64,000 nt of DNA. Source: CADEDH01 sp050330635. Lineage in GTDB: Bacteria > Actinomycetota > Acidimicrobiia > Acidimicrobiales > SZUA-35. Shown piece after piece: positions 17,191 through 25,726 of this stretch (position 1 is its first letter; every line of letters begins with the position of its first letter). The notes below the pieces were generated by a model. It saw only the letters and a program-made list of their open reading frames with translations. It searched no databases and was not told where the DNA came from. A program made the translations under genes and the position numbers. The stretch spans positions 124,001 to 188,000 of the forward strand of contig JBHJNQ010000007.1 of the NCBI GenBank assembly GCA_050330635.1, given 5' to 3'.

Positions 17191-18181
17191 CCTCGGCCTC
17201 GTCGACGAGAACGGGGGCCCCACCACGCAGGACCGGCCGCCCGTCGACGTCGACGTCGACGGCCCGGACCCCCGTGGTGTAGGCCAGGTGCCAGGGCTCG
17301 GGTGTGGGGTACGACCAGGCGACGACGTCGGCGGCCGCCTCGGGGACGAGGTCCCACCCCCGGGCCAGCCACGCCCACGCCGTGTCGGGGCTCTCGGTCA
17401 CGTCGTGGGCCCGCAGGGCGACGAAGGCCAGACGGAACTCGTCGAGCATGTCGGCGCCGATGCCGTCGGTGCCGAGGGCGACCGGGTTGGTGAACCGACG
17501 GGGGTGGGCGTAGCCGACGGCGTTGTTCATGTTCGACCGGGGGTTGTGGACCACCGTGCCCGCCACGTCGGTCCCGTCGGGCAGATGCACGGCGTGGACG
17601 AGCAGCCAGTCGTCGGTGGCCCGTCGGGCGAGGGCCAGGCCCGGGTCGCGGTCGACCTCGCCCTCGGCGACGTGGACGTGGACACCAACGCCGAGGTCGG
17701 CGGCCAGCCCCACGGCGGCGTCGAGGGTGTCTCCGGAACAGGTGAAGGCGGCGTGGATGCCGACCAGGCCCCGCCCACCGGCCCGGAGGAAGCGCTCGTT
17801 CTCGGCCAGCCCGGCCCGGGCCCCCTGGGGGCCGTGGCGGTCGGTGACGCCGTAGGCGCAGCTCACCCGCACGCCCACCTCGGCGCAGGCGGCGGCGATC
17901 ACGTCGAGGCTGCCCTCGATGGCGTTGGGCGACTCGTGGTGATCGATGATGGCGGTGCACCCCGCCTGCAGCGCCTCGAGGGCGCCAAGCCGGGCGGCGG
18001 CGGCCAGCATCTCGAGATCGAGGGCGGTGTCGAGGCGCCACCACACCTGCTCCAGGATCTCGGTGAACGAGCCGGGGGTGTGCGGCGGGGCCGGCATCCC
18101 CCGGGCCAGGGCGGAGTAGAGATGGTGATGGGCGCACACCAGGCCCGGTGTGGTGCCCCGGGGAGCGGGGTCGTCGGTCAT
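17138..18181 (-). CDS. SsnA-like amidohydrolase/aminohydrolase
   Basis: Metal-dependent hydrolase of the amidohydrolase superfamily, 347 residues. The metal ligands are visible: CAHHHLYSALARG at the N-terminus, VHVHVAEG in the middle, and GTDGIGADM with the catalytic Asp. It lacks most of the N-terminal beta domain of full-length SsnA (about 440 residues). SsnA is known from clusters with selenium-dependent molybdenum hydroxylases, which is what lies upstream here (4-bp gap). It probably acts on a purine-like or cyclic amide substrate; that is inference. Confidence 0.72.
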   Translation of the reverse strand: MTDDPAPRGTTPGLVCAHHHLYSALARGMPAPPHTPGSFTEILEQVWWRLDTALDLEMLAAAARLGALEALQAGCTAIIDHHESPNAIEGSLDVIAAACAEVGVRVSCAYGVTDRHGPQGARAGLAENERFLRAGGRGLVGIHAAFTCSGDTLDAAVGLAADLGVGVHVHVAEGEVDRDPGLALARRATDDWLLVHAVHLPDGTDVAGTVVHNPRSNMNNAVGYAHPRRFTNPVALGTDGIGADMLDEFRLAFVALRAHDVTESPDTAWAWLARGWDLVPEAAADVVAWSYPTPEPWHLAYTTGVRAVDVDVDGRPVLRGGAPVLVDEAEVRAKAAEQAIRLFERLA

Positions 18182-18185
18182 GGGA

Positions 18186-20795
18186 TCAGCCGTCGGTCCG
18201 CATGGGCAGGGTGTTGCGCCACCGCCCCTCGACCGACCGCAGCATGGCTGCCACCGCCCCCGCGGTGGGGACGAGCCCGATCTCGCCGACCCCCTTGATG
18301 CCGTAGGGGGCGTTGGGTTGGGGAGCCTCGACCAGGATCGTCTCCACCGGCGGCATGTCCTTGGGCCGGATGATGCCAAGCGATCGCAGGGTGGTGTTGA
18401 GCAGCACCCCGTCGGCGTCGGTCGGGAGGTCCTCGCTGAGGGCGTAGCCGAGGCCCATGTGGACCGCCCCCTCGACCTGACCCTCGCACAACTGGGGGTT
18501 GACGGCCCGACCGACATCGTGGGCCGCCACCACCCGGTCGATGGAGCCCGTCACCGGGTCGGCGATCACGAGCTGGGCGGCATAACCGAAGGTCGAGTGG
18601 ATGACGGGGAACTCGACGTCGTCGTCGAGCTTGTTCGTCCAGTCGACCCGGTACTCGCCCTCGTAGTCGACGCCGACCCGGCACCCGTCGGCCAACGCGG
18701 CCCGGCAGGCGTCGGCCACCGAGCCGGCGGCCATCAGCGTGCCCCGACTGCCGGTCGTCTGGCCGGCGCCCAGCTCCCGGGTGGTGTCGACGATGACCTC
18801 GATCCGCTCCGGGTCGATCCCGAGCTCCTCCACCGCCACCTGGAGGGCGACCGAGTGGACGCCCTGTCCCATCTCGGTCCAGCAGTGACGAACCTCGACC
18901 TTGCCGTCGGCCCGGTGGTGGACGATGGCCCGGGCGATCTCGACGAACCCGTTGCCCAGGCCCGAGTTCTTCAGCCCCAGGCCGAGCCCGACGGCCCGAC
19001 CGGCGGCCCGCGCCTCGTCGTAGTGGGGCTTGATGGCGTCGAGGCACGCCTCGGCCCCCAGGCAGCCGTCGTCCATGATCTGTCCCGGCCCCCACAGCGC
19101 CCCCGGCCGGACGACGTTGCGCCGGCGCATCTCGAATCCGTCGAGGCCGGCCAGCTCGGCCAACCGGTCGACCACGCCCTCCATGGCGAACTGGGCCTGG
19201 TTGGCCCCGAAGCCCCGGAAGGCGCCGCACACCGGGTTGTTGGTGCGCACGGCCACGGCGTCCACGTCGATCACGGGGACCGCATAGGGACCCGAGGCGT
19301 GCCCGGCGGCCCGCTCGAGGACCTTCATCCCCACCGAGGCGTAGGGGCCGGAGTCGCCGATCATCCGGCACTTCAACGCCGTGAGATGGCCGTCGGCGTC
19401 GCAGCCGGCCCAGCTCTCGATCCGGATCGGGTGCCGCTTGGCATGGATCCGCAGCGACTGGTCGCGGGTCAGGGTGCACTTCACCGGGCGCCCCAGCACG
19501 TGGGCGGCCAGCGCCGTCTGGGCCTGGTTGGACAGGTCCTCCTTGCCCCCGAAGGCCCCCCCGTTGGAGACCAGCTCCACCGTGATGCGGGCGGGGTCGA
19601 TGGCGAGGATGCGGGCGATCTGATCACGGTCGTCCCAGATGCCCTGGCCGCCCGACCACACCATCAGAGAGCCGTCGTCCCGGGGTTCGACGAGCGTCGA
19701 CTCGGGCTCCAGGAAGGCCTGCTCGATCCTCTGGGTCTGGAAGACCTCGTGGACCGTGTGGACGCTGGCGGCGAGGGCGGCGTCGACGTCGCCGCCCCGC
19801 TGGTAGGTGGAGCGGGACAGCTCGTTGCCCTCCAGGCCCCACACGGCGTCGACATCGCTGGCGAGGGCGGCCACGGGGTCGGTGAGGGGCTCGTGGACCT
19901 CGTAGTCGATCTCGATGGCGTCGGACGCAGCGTGGGCCGTGATCTTGTCGACCGCCACCACGATGGCCAGCACGTCACCCCGGTGGCTGGTGGTGCCGCC
20001 GGGGGGGATGAAGCACGGCCAGTCCTGGTGGATGAGTCCGGTCTTGAGTTCGCCGGGGACGTCGTCGCCGGTGAGCACCGCCTCGACCCCCGGCATGGCC
20101 AGGGCGGCCGAGGCGTCGATGGCGACGACGGTGGCCCGGGCGTGGTCGGACAACCGGAGGGCGCCGTGGAGCATGCCCGGCACGGTCATGTCGTCGATGT
20201 AGGGGCGGGCCCCGACGGCCAGTTCGAGGGCCTCGTACTTGACCCCGGACGAGCCGACGCCCCCCGGCGGCGTCGGCTCCAGCTCCTTGCCGGCGGCCAG
20301 GGCCTCGATGGCGTCGAGGATCTTGACATAGCCCGTGCAGCGGCAGAGGTGGGCGCCCAGGTGACGGCTGGCGTCATCGCGGCCGAGCCCCGGCCCCTTG
20401 CGGTCGATCAGCGACTTGGCCCTGACCACGATCCCGGGGGTGCAGAAGCCGCACTGGAGGGCGCCGCAGGCGGCGAAGGTCTTGGCGTAGCGCTCGACCT
20501 CCTCGCCGTCCATGCCCTCGAGGGTGATGACCGTCTTGCCCGCCACCTTCTCGAGCGAGAGGTTGCACGACACCACGGCCTTGCCGTCGACCAGCACGGT
20601 GCAGCAGCCGCACTGGCCGGAGGGGGCGCAGCCATCCTTGGGGGAGATGATCCCCAGCTCCTCCCGCAGCGCCGACAGGAGGTGGGGGTGGCGACCCGAC
20701 ACGGCGACCTCGCTGCCGTTCACCGTCAGGGCGACGGTCGGGTGGCCGTCGTCGGGGGTCGGGTCGCCGCTCGTGGTCTCCATCGGTGATGTCAT
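18186..20795 (-). CDS. Fused [2Fe-2S]-molybdopterin hydroxylase, Se-dependent xanthine dehydrogenase type
   Basis: An 869-residue enzyme of the xanthine oxidase family. About residues 20-175 form two [2Fe-2S] domains (CAPSGQCGCCTVLVDG, then CGALQCGFCTPGIV and HLCRCTGY). Residues about 185-869 form the Moco-binding part, ending in KGVGEIGLVP with the catalytic Glu. No FAD domain is present. This fusion without FAD is typical of the selenium-dependent xanthine dehydrogenase family, where Se is a labile cofactor ligand and not Sec. An SD (GAGGAG) precedes ATG 20795. Likely purine hydroxylation; another heterocycle is possible. Confidence 0.82.
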   Translation of the reverse strand: MTSPMETTSGDPTPDDGHPTVALTVNGSEVAVSGRHPHLLSALREELGIISPKDGCAPSGQCGCCTVLVDGKAVVSCNLSLEKVAGKTVITLEGMDGEEVERYAKTFAACGALQCGFCTPGIVVRAKSLIDRKGPGLGRDDASRHLGAHLCRCTGYVKILDAIEALAAGKELEPTPPGGVGSSGVKYEALELAVGARPYIDDMTVPGMLHGALRLSDHARATVVAIDASAALAMPGVEAVLTGDDVPGELKTGLIHQDWPCFIPPGGTTSHRGDVLAIVVAVDKITAHAASDAIEIDYEVHEPLTDPVAALASDVDAVWGLEGNELSRSTYQRGGDVDAALAASVHTVHEVFQTQRIEQAFLEPESTLVEPRDDGSLMVWSGGQGIWDDRDQIARILAIDPARITVELVSNGGAFGGKEDLSNQAQTALAAHVLGRPVKCTLTRDQSLRIHAKRHPIRIESWAGCDADGHLTALKCRMIGDSGPYASVGMKVLERAAGHASGPYAVPVIDVDAVAVRTNNPVCGAFRGFGANQAQFAMEGVVDRLAELAGLDGFEMRRRNVVRPGALWGPGQIMDDGCLGAEACLDAIKPHYDEARAAGRAVGLGLGLKNSGLGNGFVEIARAIVHHRADGKVEVRHCWTEMGQGVHSVALQVAVEELGIDPERIEVIVDTTRELGAGQTTGSRGTLMAAGSVADACRAALADGCRVGVDYEGEYRVDWTNKLDDDVEFPVIHSTFGYAAQLVIADPVTGSIDRVVAAHDVGRAVNPQLCEGQVEGAVHMGLGYALSEDLPTDADGVLLNTTLRSLGIIRPKDMPPVETILVEAPQPNAPYGIKGVGEIGLVPTAGAVAAMLRSVEGRWRNTLPMRTDG

Positions 20796-20796
20796 G

Positions 20797-21768
20797 TCAC
20801 TCCTCGCCGCTGTGCTGGGTCGTGGGGGCGCCCGGCGGCCGGACGACCCCCCGCTGCGCCGTGATCCGCTCGTAGTACCGGGGCATCCGGTAGTGGTCGA
20901 AGTCGAACAGGGTGCTCTTGTAGTCGTTGCACCAGTCGAGGTCGCAGGTGGCGACCACGAGCTCGTCGCCGTTCGTCGACGCCCGGGCCATGATCTCGCC
21001 CGACGGGGCGATGATGGCCGACTCGGCCAGGCTGTCGACCCCCTCCTCGATGCCGCCCTTGGCCACCCCGACCACCCATGTGCCGTTCTGGTAGGCGCCC
21101 GATTGCATCACCAGCTGGTTGTGAAAGCCCTGGAGGCGGTCCTGACCGGGGTCGGGGGCGTAGTGGAGGGGAGTGTTGTAGCCACAGAGGATCAGCTCGA
21201 CGCCCTGGAGGCCCATGACCCGGTAGGTCTCGGGCCAGCGGCGGTCGTTGCAGATCATCATGCCGACGAGCCCGCCGAAGGCCGGCCACACCCCGAAACC
21301 GTCGGGACCCGGTTCGAAGTAGCGGCGCTCCAGGTGCTGGAACTGGCGCCACTCCTCGTGCTCCTCGTGGCCGGGGATGTGGATCTTGCGGAAGACGGCC
21401 ACCGTCGAGCCGTCGCGCTCGACCAGGATCTGGGCGTTGTAGCGGTGGACGACCCCGTCGCCGTCGGTGTGGAGCTCGGCGTAGCCGAGGCAGAAGCCGA
21501 TGCCGCGCCGCCGGGCCTCGTCGAACAGCGGCTTGGTGGCGGGGCCCGGCATCTCGGTCTCGTAGTAGGCGTCGATCTCGGCCTCGTCCTCCAGATACCA
21601 CCGGGGGAAGAAGGTGGTGAGGGCCAGTTCGGGGTAGACGACCAGCTCCACGCCCTCCTCGTCGGCCTGCTCCAGCAGGGCCAGCAGCCGGTCGACGACA
21701 TCCGCCCTGCTGTCGGCCTTGGCGATCGGCCCGAGCTGGGCCGCCCCGATCACCAGATTGCGGGTCAT
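20797..21768 (-). CDS. N-carbamoyl-D-amino acid hydrolase (nitrilase superfamily)
   Basis: Hydrolyses N-carbamoyl-D-amino acids to D-amino acid, CO2 and ammonia. The 323-residue sequence follows the Agrobacterium D-carbamoylase along its whole length: PELALTTFFPRW (catalytic Glu), FRKIHIPGHEEHEE (catalytic Lys), MMICNDRRWPETYRVMG (catalytic Cys), and GYNTPLHY. The start ATG overlaps the stop of the upstream carbamoylase as ATGA, and the stop is 1 bp from the next start, so the operon is tightly coupled. Beta-ureidopropionase is a more distant alternative. Confidence 0.85.
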   Translation of the reverse strand: MTRNLVIGAAQLGPIAKADSRADVVDRLLALLEQADEEGVELVVYPELALTTFFPRWYLEDEAEIDAYYETEMPGPATKPLFDEARRRGIGFCLGYAELHTDGDGVVHRYNAQILVERDGSTVAVFRKIHIPGHEEHEEWRQFQHLERRYFEPGPDGFGVWPAFGGLVGMMICNDRRWPETYRVMGLQGVELILCGYNTPLHYAPDPGQDRLQGFHNQLVMQSGAYQNGTWVVGVAKGGIEEGVDSLAESAIIAPSGEIMARASTNGDELVVATCDLDWCNDYKSTLFDFDHYRMPRYYERITAQRGVVRPPGAPTTQHSGEE

Positions 21769-23114
21769 GGTCGCTCCTGGCCGTCCGACGGGCCGGGCCC
21801 GGCGGGTCCGCCATCCACGCCGACCAGGGAGGCGATCACACCCATCAGGACGTCGGCGCCGGCCACGAGCTGGTCGGGCGGTGTGTGCTCGGCCGGGTTG
21901 TGGCTGATCCCCAGGTGGCTGGGCGTGAAGATCATGGCCGTCGGGCACACCCGGGCCAGCATCTGGGCGTCGTGGCCGGCACCCGACGGCAGCCGCAGCG
22001 TGGTGTGGCCCAGGCGCCGGGCCGTCGACTCGACGAGCTCGACCACGGCGGGATCGAACGAGACGGGAGCGAGGCGGGCCAGCCGGCGTGACTCGATCTT
22101 GACCCCCTCGGTCGCCGCCAGTCCGTCGACCAGGTCGGACAGACGGCGCTCGGCCTCGGTCAGGACCGCATCGTCGGTGTTGCGCAGATCGACGGTCAGC
22201 AGGGCCGAGGCCGCGACCACGTTGACCAGATTGGGGTGCAGCGTGAGCGAGCCGACCGTCGCCACCTGGGGCGGCCCGAACTCGACGGCCAGCTCCCGCA
22301 CCGACGTGGCGATGCGGGCGGCGACGTAGGCGGCGTCGTGGCGGAGCCTCATGGGGGTCGTCCCGGCGTGGTTGGACTGGCCCTCGATGGTGATCTCGGT
22401 CCACGAGATGCCCTGGACGCCCTCGACCACGCCGATGTCGATGCCGGCCTCCTCGAGCACCGGTCCCTGTTCGATGTGGAGCTCGACGAAGGCGTGGGGA
22501 ACCGGGCCGGGACACGGGACGGTGCCCCGATAGCCGATGCGCTCGAGCTCGTCGCCGACGACCGCACCGTCGATGCCGACCGTGTCGAGGGCGTCCTCCA
22601 CCGCCAGGCCCCCGACGTAGACCAGCGAGCCCATCATGTCGGGGGCGAAGCGTGACCCCTCCTCGTTGGAAAAGAAGGCGACGGCCAGGGGGCGGTCCGG
22701 TCGCACCCCGGCACCGATCAGGGTCTCGATGACCTCGAGGCCCGCCAGCACGCCGAGGTTGCCGTCGTAGCGGCCCCCGGTGCGCACCGTGTCGATGTGG
22801 CTCCCGGTCATGGCCGGGGCCGGGGCGGTCACGGGGTCGTGACCGGCCCACCACACCCCGACGGCGTTGCCGATGACGTCGACGGTGACGTCGAGGCCGA
22901 GGTCCTGCATCCAGGCCACGACGAGATCCCGGCCGTCACGGTCGGCGTCGGTGAAGGCCAGGCGGGACGAGCCGCGGGTACCGCTGATGGCGCCGACGGC
23001 GGCGAGGGCGTCGAGCCGGTCGACCAGGCGGGACCCGGAGACGCGGAGCGCGGCACCGGACGGGACCACGCCGGCCCCGGGGACGGGATGACGATCGGGG
23101 TGCTCGGACGACAT
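21765..23114 (-). CDS. M20-family N-carbamoyl-L-amino acid hydrolase / allantoate amidohydrolase
   Basis: Di-metal amidohydrolase of 449 residues. Metal-binding segments are GSHIDTVRTGGRYDG, FFSNEEGSRF, and SHNPAEHTPPDQ near the C-terminus; FVELHIEQGPVLEE and WTEITIEGQSNHAGTTP are the family dimer/substrate motifs. Sequence does not separate L-carbamoylase from allantoate amidohydrolase. It leads the operon. ATG 23114 is preferred; a TTG at 23162 would add 16 residues but begins inside the tandem repeats. Confidence 0.83.
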   Translation of the reverse strand: MSSEHPDRHPVPGAGVVPSGAALRVSGSRLVDRLDALAAVGAISGTRGSSRLAFTDADRDGRDLVVAWMQDLGLDVTVDVIGNAVGVWWAGHDPVTAPAPAMTGSHIDTVRTGGRYDGNLGVLAGLEVIETLIGAGVRPDRPLAVAFFSNEEGSRFAPDMMGSLVYVGGLAVEDALDTVGIDGAVVGDELERIGYRGTVPCPGPVPHAFVELHIEQGPVLEEAGIDIGVVEGVQGISWTEITIEGQSNHAGTTPMRLRHDAAYVAARIATSVRELAVEFGPPQVATVGSLTLHPNLVNVVAASALLTVDLRNTDDAVLTEAERRLSDLVDGLAATEGVKIESRRLARLAPVSFDPAVVELVESTARRLGHTTLRLPSGAGHDAQMLARVCPTAMIFTPSHLGISHNPAEHTPPDQLVAGADVLMGVIASLVGVDGGPAGPGPSDGQERP

Positions 23115-23157
23115 GGACGGGATCACCGGGGGTTTGATGGACGAGTGCAACAGGGTG

Positions 23158-23199
23158 CTCAACAGAATGTCTTCAACAGAATGTCTTCAACAGAATGTC
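23158..23199. repeat. Three perfect-phase tandem 14-bp repeats upstream of the carbamoylase operon
   Basis: TTCAACAGAATGTC is repeated at 23158-23171 (first base C), 23172-23185 and 23186-23199. The last copy is followed by AAGG, giving a TTGACA hexamer on the minus strand (23196-23201). The array lies 44 bp upstream of the operon's first start codon in an AT-richer patch. It may be an iterated operator or a slippage array; no -10 element could be fixed. Confidence 0.7.
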
Positions 23200-23211
23200 A
23201 AGGAATCGATG

Positions 23212-24129
23212 TCATTGGGAAGCGTACGCCCTGGTGTCGTCGAGCACGACCGCACCGTCGGAGACGGCGACCGCCCCCTCCCCGTTGCCCACCTCGAACG
23301 GGACCACCAGGGTGCCGGGCCCTCCATCGTCGCCCGCCACCGGGTTGGCCGGCCACACCCGCACGGTCAGCGTCGACGGCAGCAGGACCATGGCGCTGAA
23401 GCGGCCGACGATGCGGCGGACCCGTTCGGGCGCACCGCCGGCGGGGCCGGCGACGACAGCATCGACGCCGTGGGCCAGGTTGGCCGTGCCGTGGAGGATG
23501 ATGGCCGGCAACCCGGCGGCCCGGGCCACGACCGGGTCGGTGTGGATCGGATTCCAGATCCGGGCGCACTCGGTGTACACGTGCGCCGCCACCGCCGACA
23601 CCGGGACCGCCGTCTCGGTCGGCTCGCCCCGCCGGTCCATGCCCGCCACCGGGCCCGGGGGCGCGGGGTCCGGGTGATCGGGGCCCTCGGTTCCCACGCC
23701 GAGATAGATGCCGGCCTGGGTAGTCGTCGCCACCGGTCGGCCGTGGTCGTCGACCGTGCGGAGCCGGGTGTGCGACAGGGCACCCGGTGACCTGGCCACC
23801 ACGCCGACCACCTCGAGCGTGGTCGTCAGGCGGTCGCCGGGCCTGATCGGCCGGTGGAGCGTCACGTCGTGGGTGGCATGGACCGACGTGACGACCTCGG
23901 CCGGATCGACGCCCACCTCCTCGGAGCGGGCCCGGGAGGCCACGATGGCCGGCCACTCGATGCACACGGGGAACAGGGGATGGGCCACGATCCCGCCGGC
24001 CCTGGTGGTGTCGAGATAGCAGGGGTCGTCGAGGCCGAGGCCGGCGGCGTAGGCCATCAGCCAACGCTCGTCGATCTCGTGCACCAGCGGATCGACCGTC
24101 ATACCGGCCAGGGCCGTCGGAATGGCCAT
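23212..24129 (-). CDS. MaoC-family dehydratase (double hot-dog)
   Basis: A 305-residue hydratase/dehydratase-like protein. The N-terminal half is the FAS1-like hot-dog found in MaoC-like proteins, with HPLFPVCIEWP. The C-terminal half carries the MaoC catalytic signature ARIWNPIHTDPVVARAAG followed by PAIILHGTANLA (Asp/His pair). Likely substrate is an enoyl-CoA; an (R)-specific hydratase is the usual activity. ATG 24129 follows CAGTAT by 6 bp. Divergent from azlC. Confidence 0.82.
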   Translation of the reverse strand: MAIPTALAGMTVDPLVHEIDERWLMAYAAGLGLDDPCYLDTTRAGGIVAHPLFPVCIEWPAIVASRARSEEVGVDPAEVVTSVHATHDVTLHRPIRPGDRLTTTLEVVGVVARSPGALSHTRLRTVDDHGRPVATTTQAGIYLGVGTEGPDHPDPAPPGPVAGMDRRGEPTETAVPVSAVAAHVYTECARIWNPIHTDPVVARAAGLPAIILHGTANLAHGVDAVVAGPAGGAPERVRRIVGRFSAMVLLPSTLTVRVWPANPVAGDDGGPGTLVVPFEVGNGEGAVAVSDGAVVLDDTRAYASQ

Positions 24130-24135
24130 CGCCCG

Positions 24136-24171
24136 ATACTGCCAGCAGGTCCCGCCCGTGGCCAGTACCGT
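24136..24171. promoter_or_regulatory. Divergent promoter pair (MaoC / AzlC)
   Basis: Minus strand: CAGTAT at 24136-24141 with an upstream TG (extended -10), 6 bp before ATG 24129. Plus strand: TACCGT at 24166-24171, 10 bp before ATG 24182. The start codons are only 52 bp apart. Confidence 0.5.
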
Positions 24172-24181
24172 GCCCCCGGTC

Positions 24182-24904
24182 ATGACCGATGACCGCCCCC
24201 CGTCGGACCGGCCCTCCGACCTCGCCGTGCGGCGCGCCATCGTGCGCCAGGTCGTGTCGATCTCGTTGGCCGTTGCCCCCTTCGGCGTGGCGTTCGGCGT
24301 CGTGGCCGACGATGCCGGCCTGACCCCGGCCGAGACGGCGGGGTTCTCGACCCTCGTCTTCAGCGGCAGCGCCCAGTTCGCCGCCGTCACCGTCCTGGGC
24401 GAGGGGGGCACGGTGGCGGCCGCGGTGGTGGCGGCCCTCCTGCTGAACCTCCGGTCGGTGGCCTTCGGCATCGTCATGGCCCCCGCCCTCCGTGGGCCGC
24501 TGTGGTGGCGTGCGCTCGTGTCCCAGCTGGTGATCGACGAGTCGACCGCCGTCGGTTCGGCCCAGGGCGATCCTCGGTGGCGGCGGGCCGGCTTCCTCGC
24601 CGCCGGCATCGGCATCTTCGTGGTCTGGAACCTCGCCACGCTCGTCGGGTACCTCGCCCTCAGCGGGGCCGACGACCTCATCGACCGGGCCGGGATCGAC
24701 GCCACCATCCCGGCCGCCTTCCTCGCCCTGGTGTGGCCCCGACTGCTCGAGCGCCGGCAGCGGCTGATCGCCGGCCTCGGCGCCGCCATCGCCCTCCTCA
24801 CCACGCCACTGCTCCCGCCCGGCCTGCCGACGATCCTGGCCGCCACGGCCGTCGTCGCTCTCCGACCCTGGCGTGGCGGCCGTCCGGCCTTTGGCTCCGG
24901 CTGA
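24182..24904 (+). CDS. azlC: AzlC-family branched-chain amino acid exporter subunit
   Basis: Large subunit of the two-component AzlCD amino-acid exporter; 240 residues with 5-6 TM segments. The family core is SISLAVAPFGVAFGVV, VFSGSAQFAAVTVLG and LLLNLRSVAFGIVMAP. Its small partner AzlD is encoded at 26827 rather than next to it, with two genes inserted between. Confidence 0.85.
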   Translation: MTDDRPPSDRPSDLAVRRAIVRQVVSISLAVAPFGVAFGVVADDAGLTPAETAGFSTLVFSGSAQFAAVTVLGEGGTVAAAVVAALLLNLRSVAFGIVMAPALRGPLWWRALVSQLVIDESTAVGSAQGDPRWRRAGFLAAGIGIFVVWNLATLVGYLALSGADDLIDRAGIDATIPAAFLALVWPRLLERRQRLIAGLGAAIALLTTPLLPPGLPTILAATAVVALRPWRGGRPAFGSG

Positions 24905-24947
24905 TCCCCTTTGCCAGACTCGCACTCGACCGATCGGGAGGAAACCC

Positions 24948-25724
24948 ATGTCATCGTCACCATCGCCGTCGTTCGCCCTCGACCCACCGTCGCCCGAGGC
25001 GGTGGCGGCACTGGCCCCGACGGGCACGCTCCGGGCCGCCATCAACCTCAGCAACTTCCTGCTCGTCACCGGACGGGGCGCCGATGGCAACCCCGAGGGG
25101 GTGTCGCCCGACATGGCCCGGGAGCTGGCCGCCCACCTCGGCGTGCCGATCGAGCTGGTGCGGTACAAGACCCCGGCGGCGATGGCCGACGACGCCCCCT
25201 CCGGGGTGTGGGACGTGGGCAACATCGGCGCCGAACCCCAACGGGCCGCCGTCATCGACTTCAGCGCCGCCTACTGCGAGATCGAGGCCACCTACCTCGT
25301 CCCCGCCGGGTCGCCCCTGACGTCGATCGCCGACGTCGACCGTCCCGGCATCCGCATCGCCAGCGCCGCCCGGGCCGCCTACGACCTGTGGCTGGAGAAC
25401 AACCTCCAGCACGCCGAACTGGTCCACGCCTCCGGGCTCGACGGCTCGTTCGAGCTCTTCGTCGATGAGAAGCTCGACGCCCTGGCCGGGCTACGGCCCC
25501 GGCTCACCACCGACGTGGACAAGCTGCCGGGCGCCAGGGTGCTCGACGGTCGGTTCAGCGCCGTGCAGCAGGCCATGGGCACCCCGACGGGCCGCCACGG
25601 GGCAGGCTACGAGTTCCTGAAGGGTTTCGTCGAGGAGGCCAAGGCCAGCGGGTTCGTGGCCGACCTCATCGACCGCCACCAGGTCGACGGACTGTCGGTG
25701 GCCGGTCCCGCCGACGGCGGCTGA
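24948..25724 (+). CDS. Amino-acid-type substrate-binding protein lacking a signal peptide
   Basis: A 258-residue protein of the bacterial extracellular solute-binding family 3 fold: TLRAAINLSNFLLV at the start, GVSPDMARELAAHLGVPIELV, and the hinge region FSAAYCEIEATYLVPAGS. Members are normally exported and feed ABC importers. This one begins MSSSPSPSFALDPPS with no hydrophobic segment or lipobox, and no ABC permease is near. It may act as a cytoplasmic sensor/binder for the AzlCD exporter, which is inference. SD GGGAGG precedes ATG 24948. Confidence 0.75.
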   Translation: MSSSPSPSFALDPPSPEAVAALAPTGTLRAAINLSNFLLVTGRGADGNPEGVSPDMARELAAHLGVPIELVRYKTPAAMADDAPSGVWDVGNIGAEPQRAAVIDFSAAYCEIEATYLVPAGSPLTSIADVDRPGIRIASAARAAYDLWLENNLQHAELVHASGLDGSFELFVDEKLDALAGLRPRLTTDVDKLPGARVLDGRFSAVQQAMGTPTGRHGAGYEFLKGFVEEAKASGFVADLIDRHQVDGLSVAGPADGG

Positions 25725-25726
25725 TC

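Noticed and set aside
23158..23199. CRISPR array
   Set aside because: The 14-bp units are directly adjacent with no spacers and there are only three; no cas gene is near.
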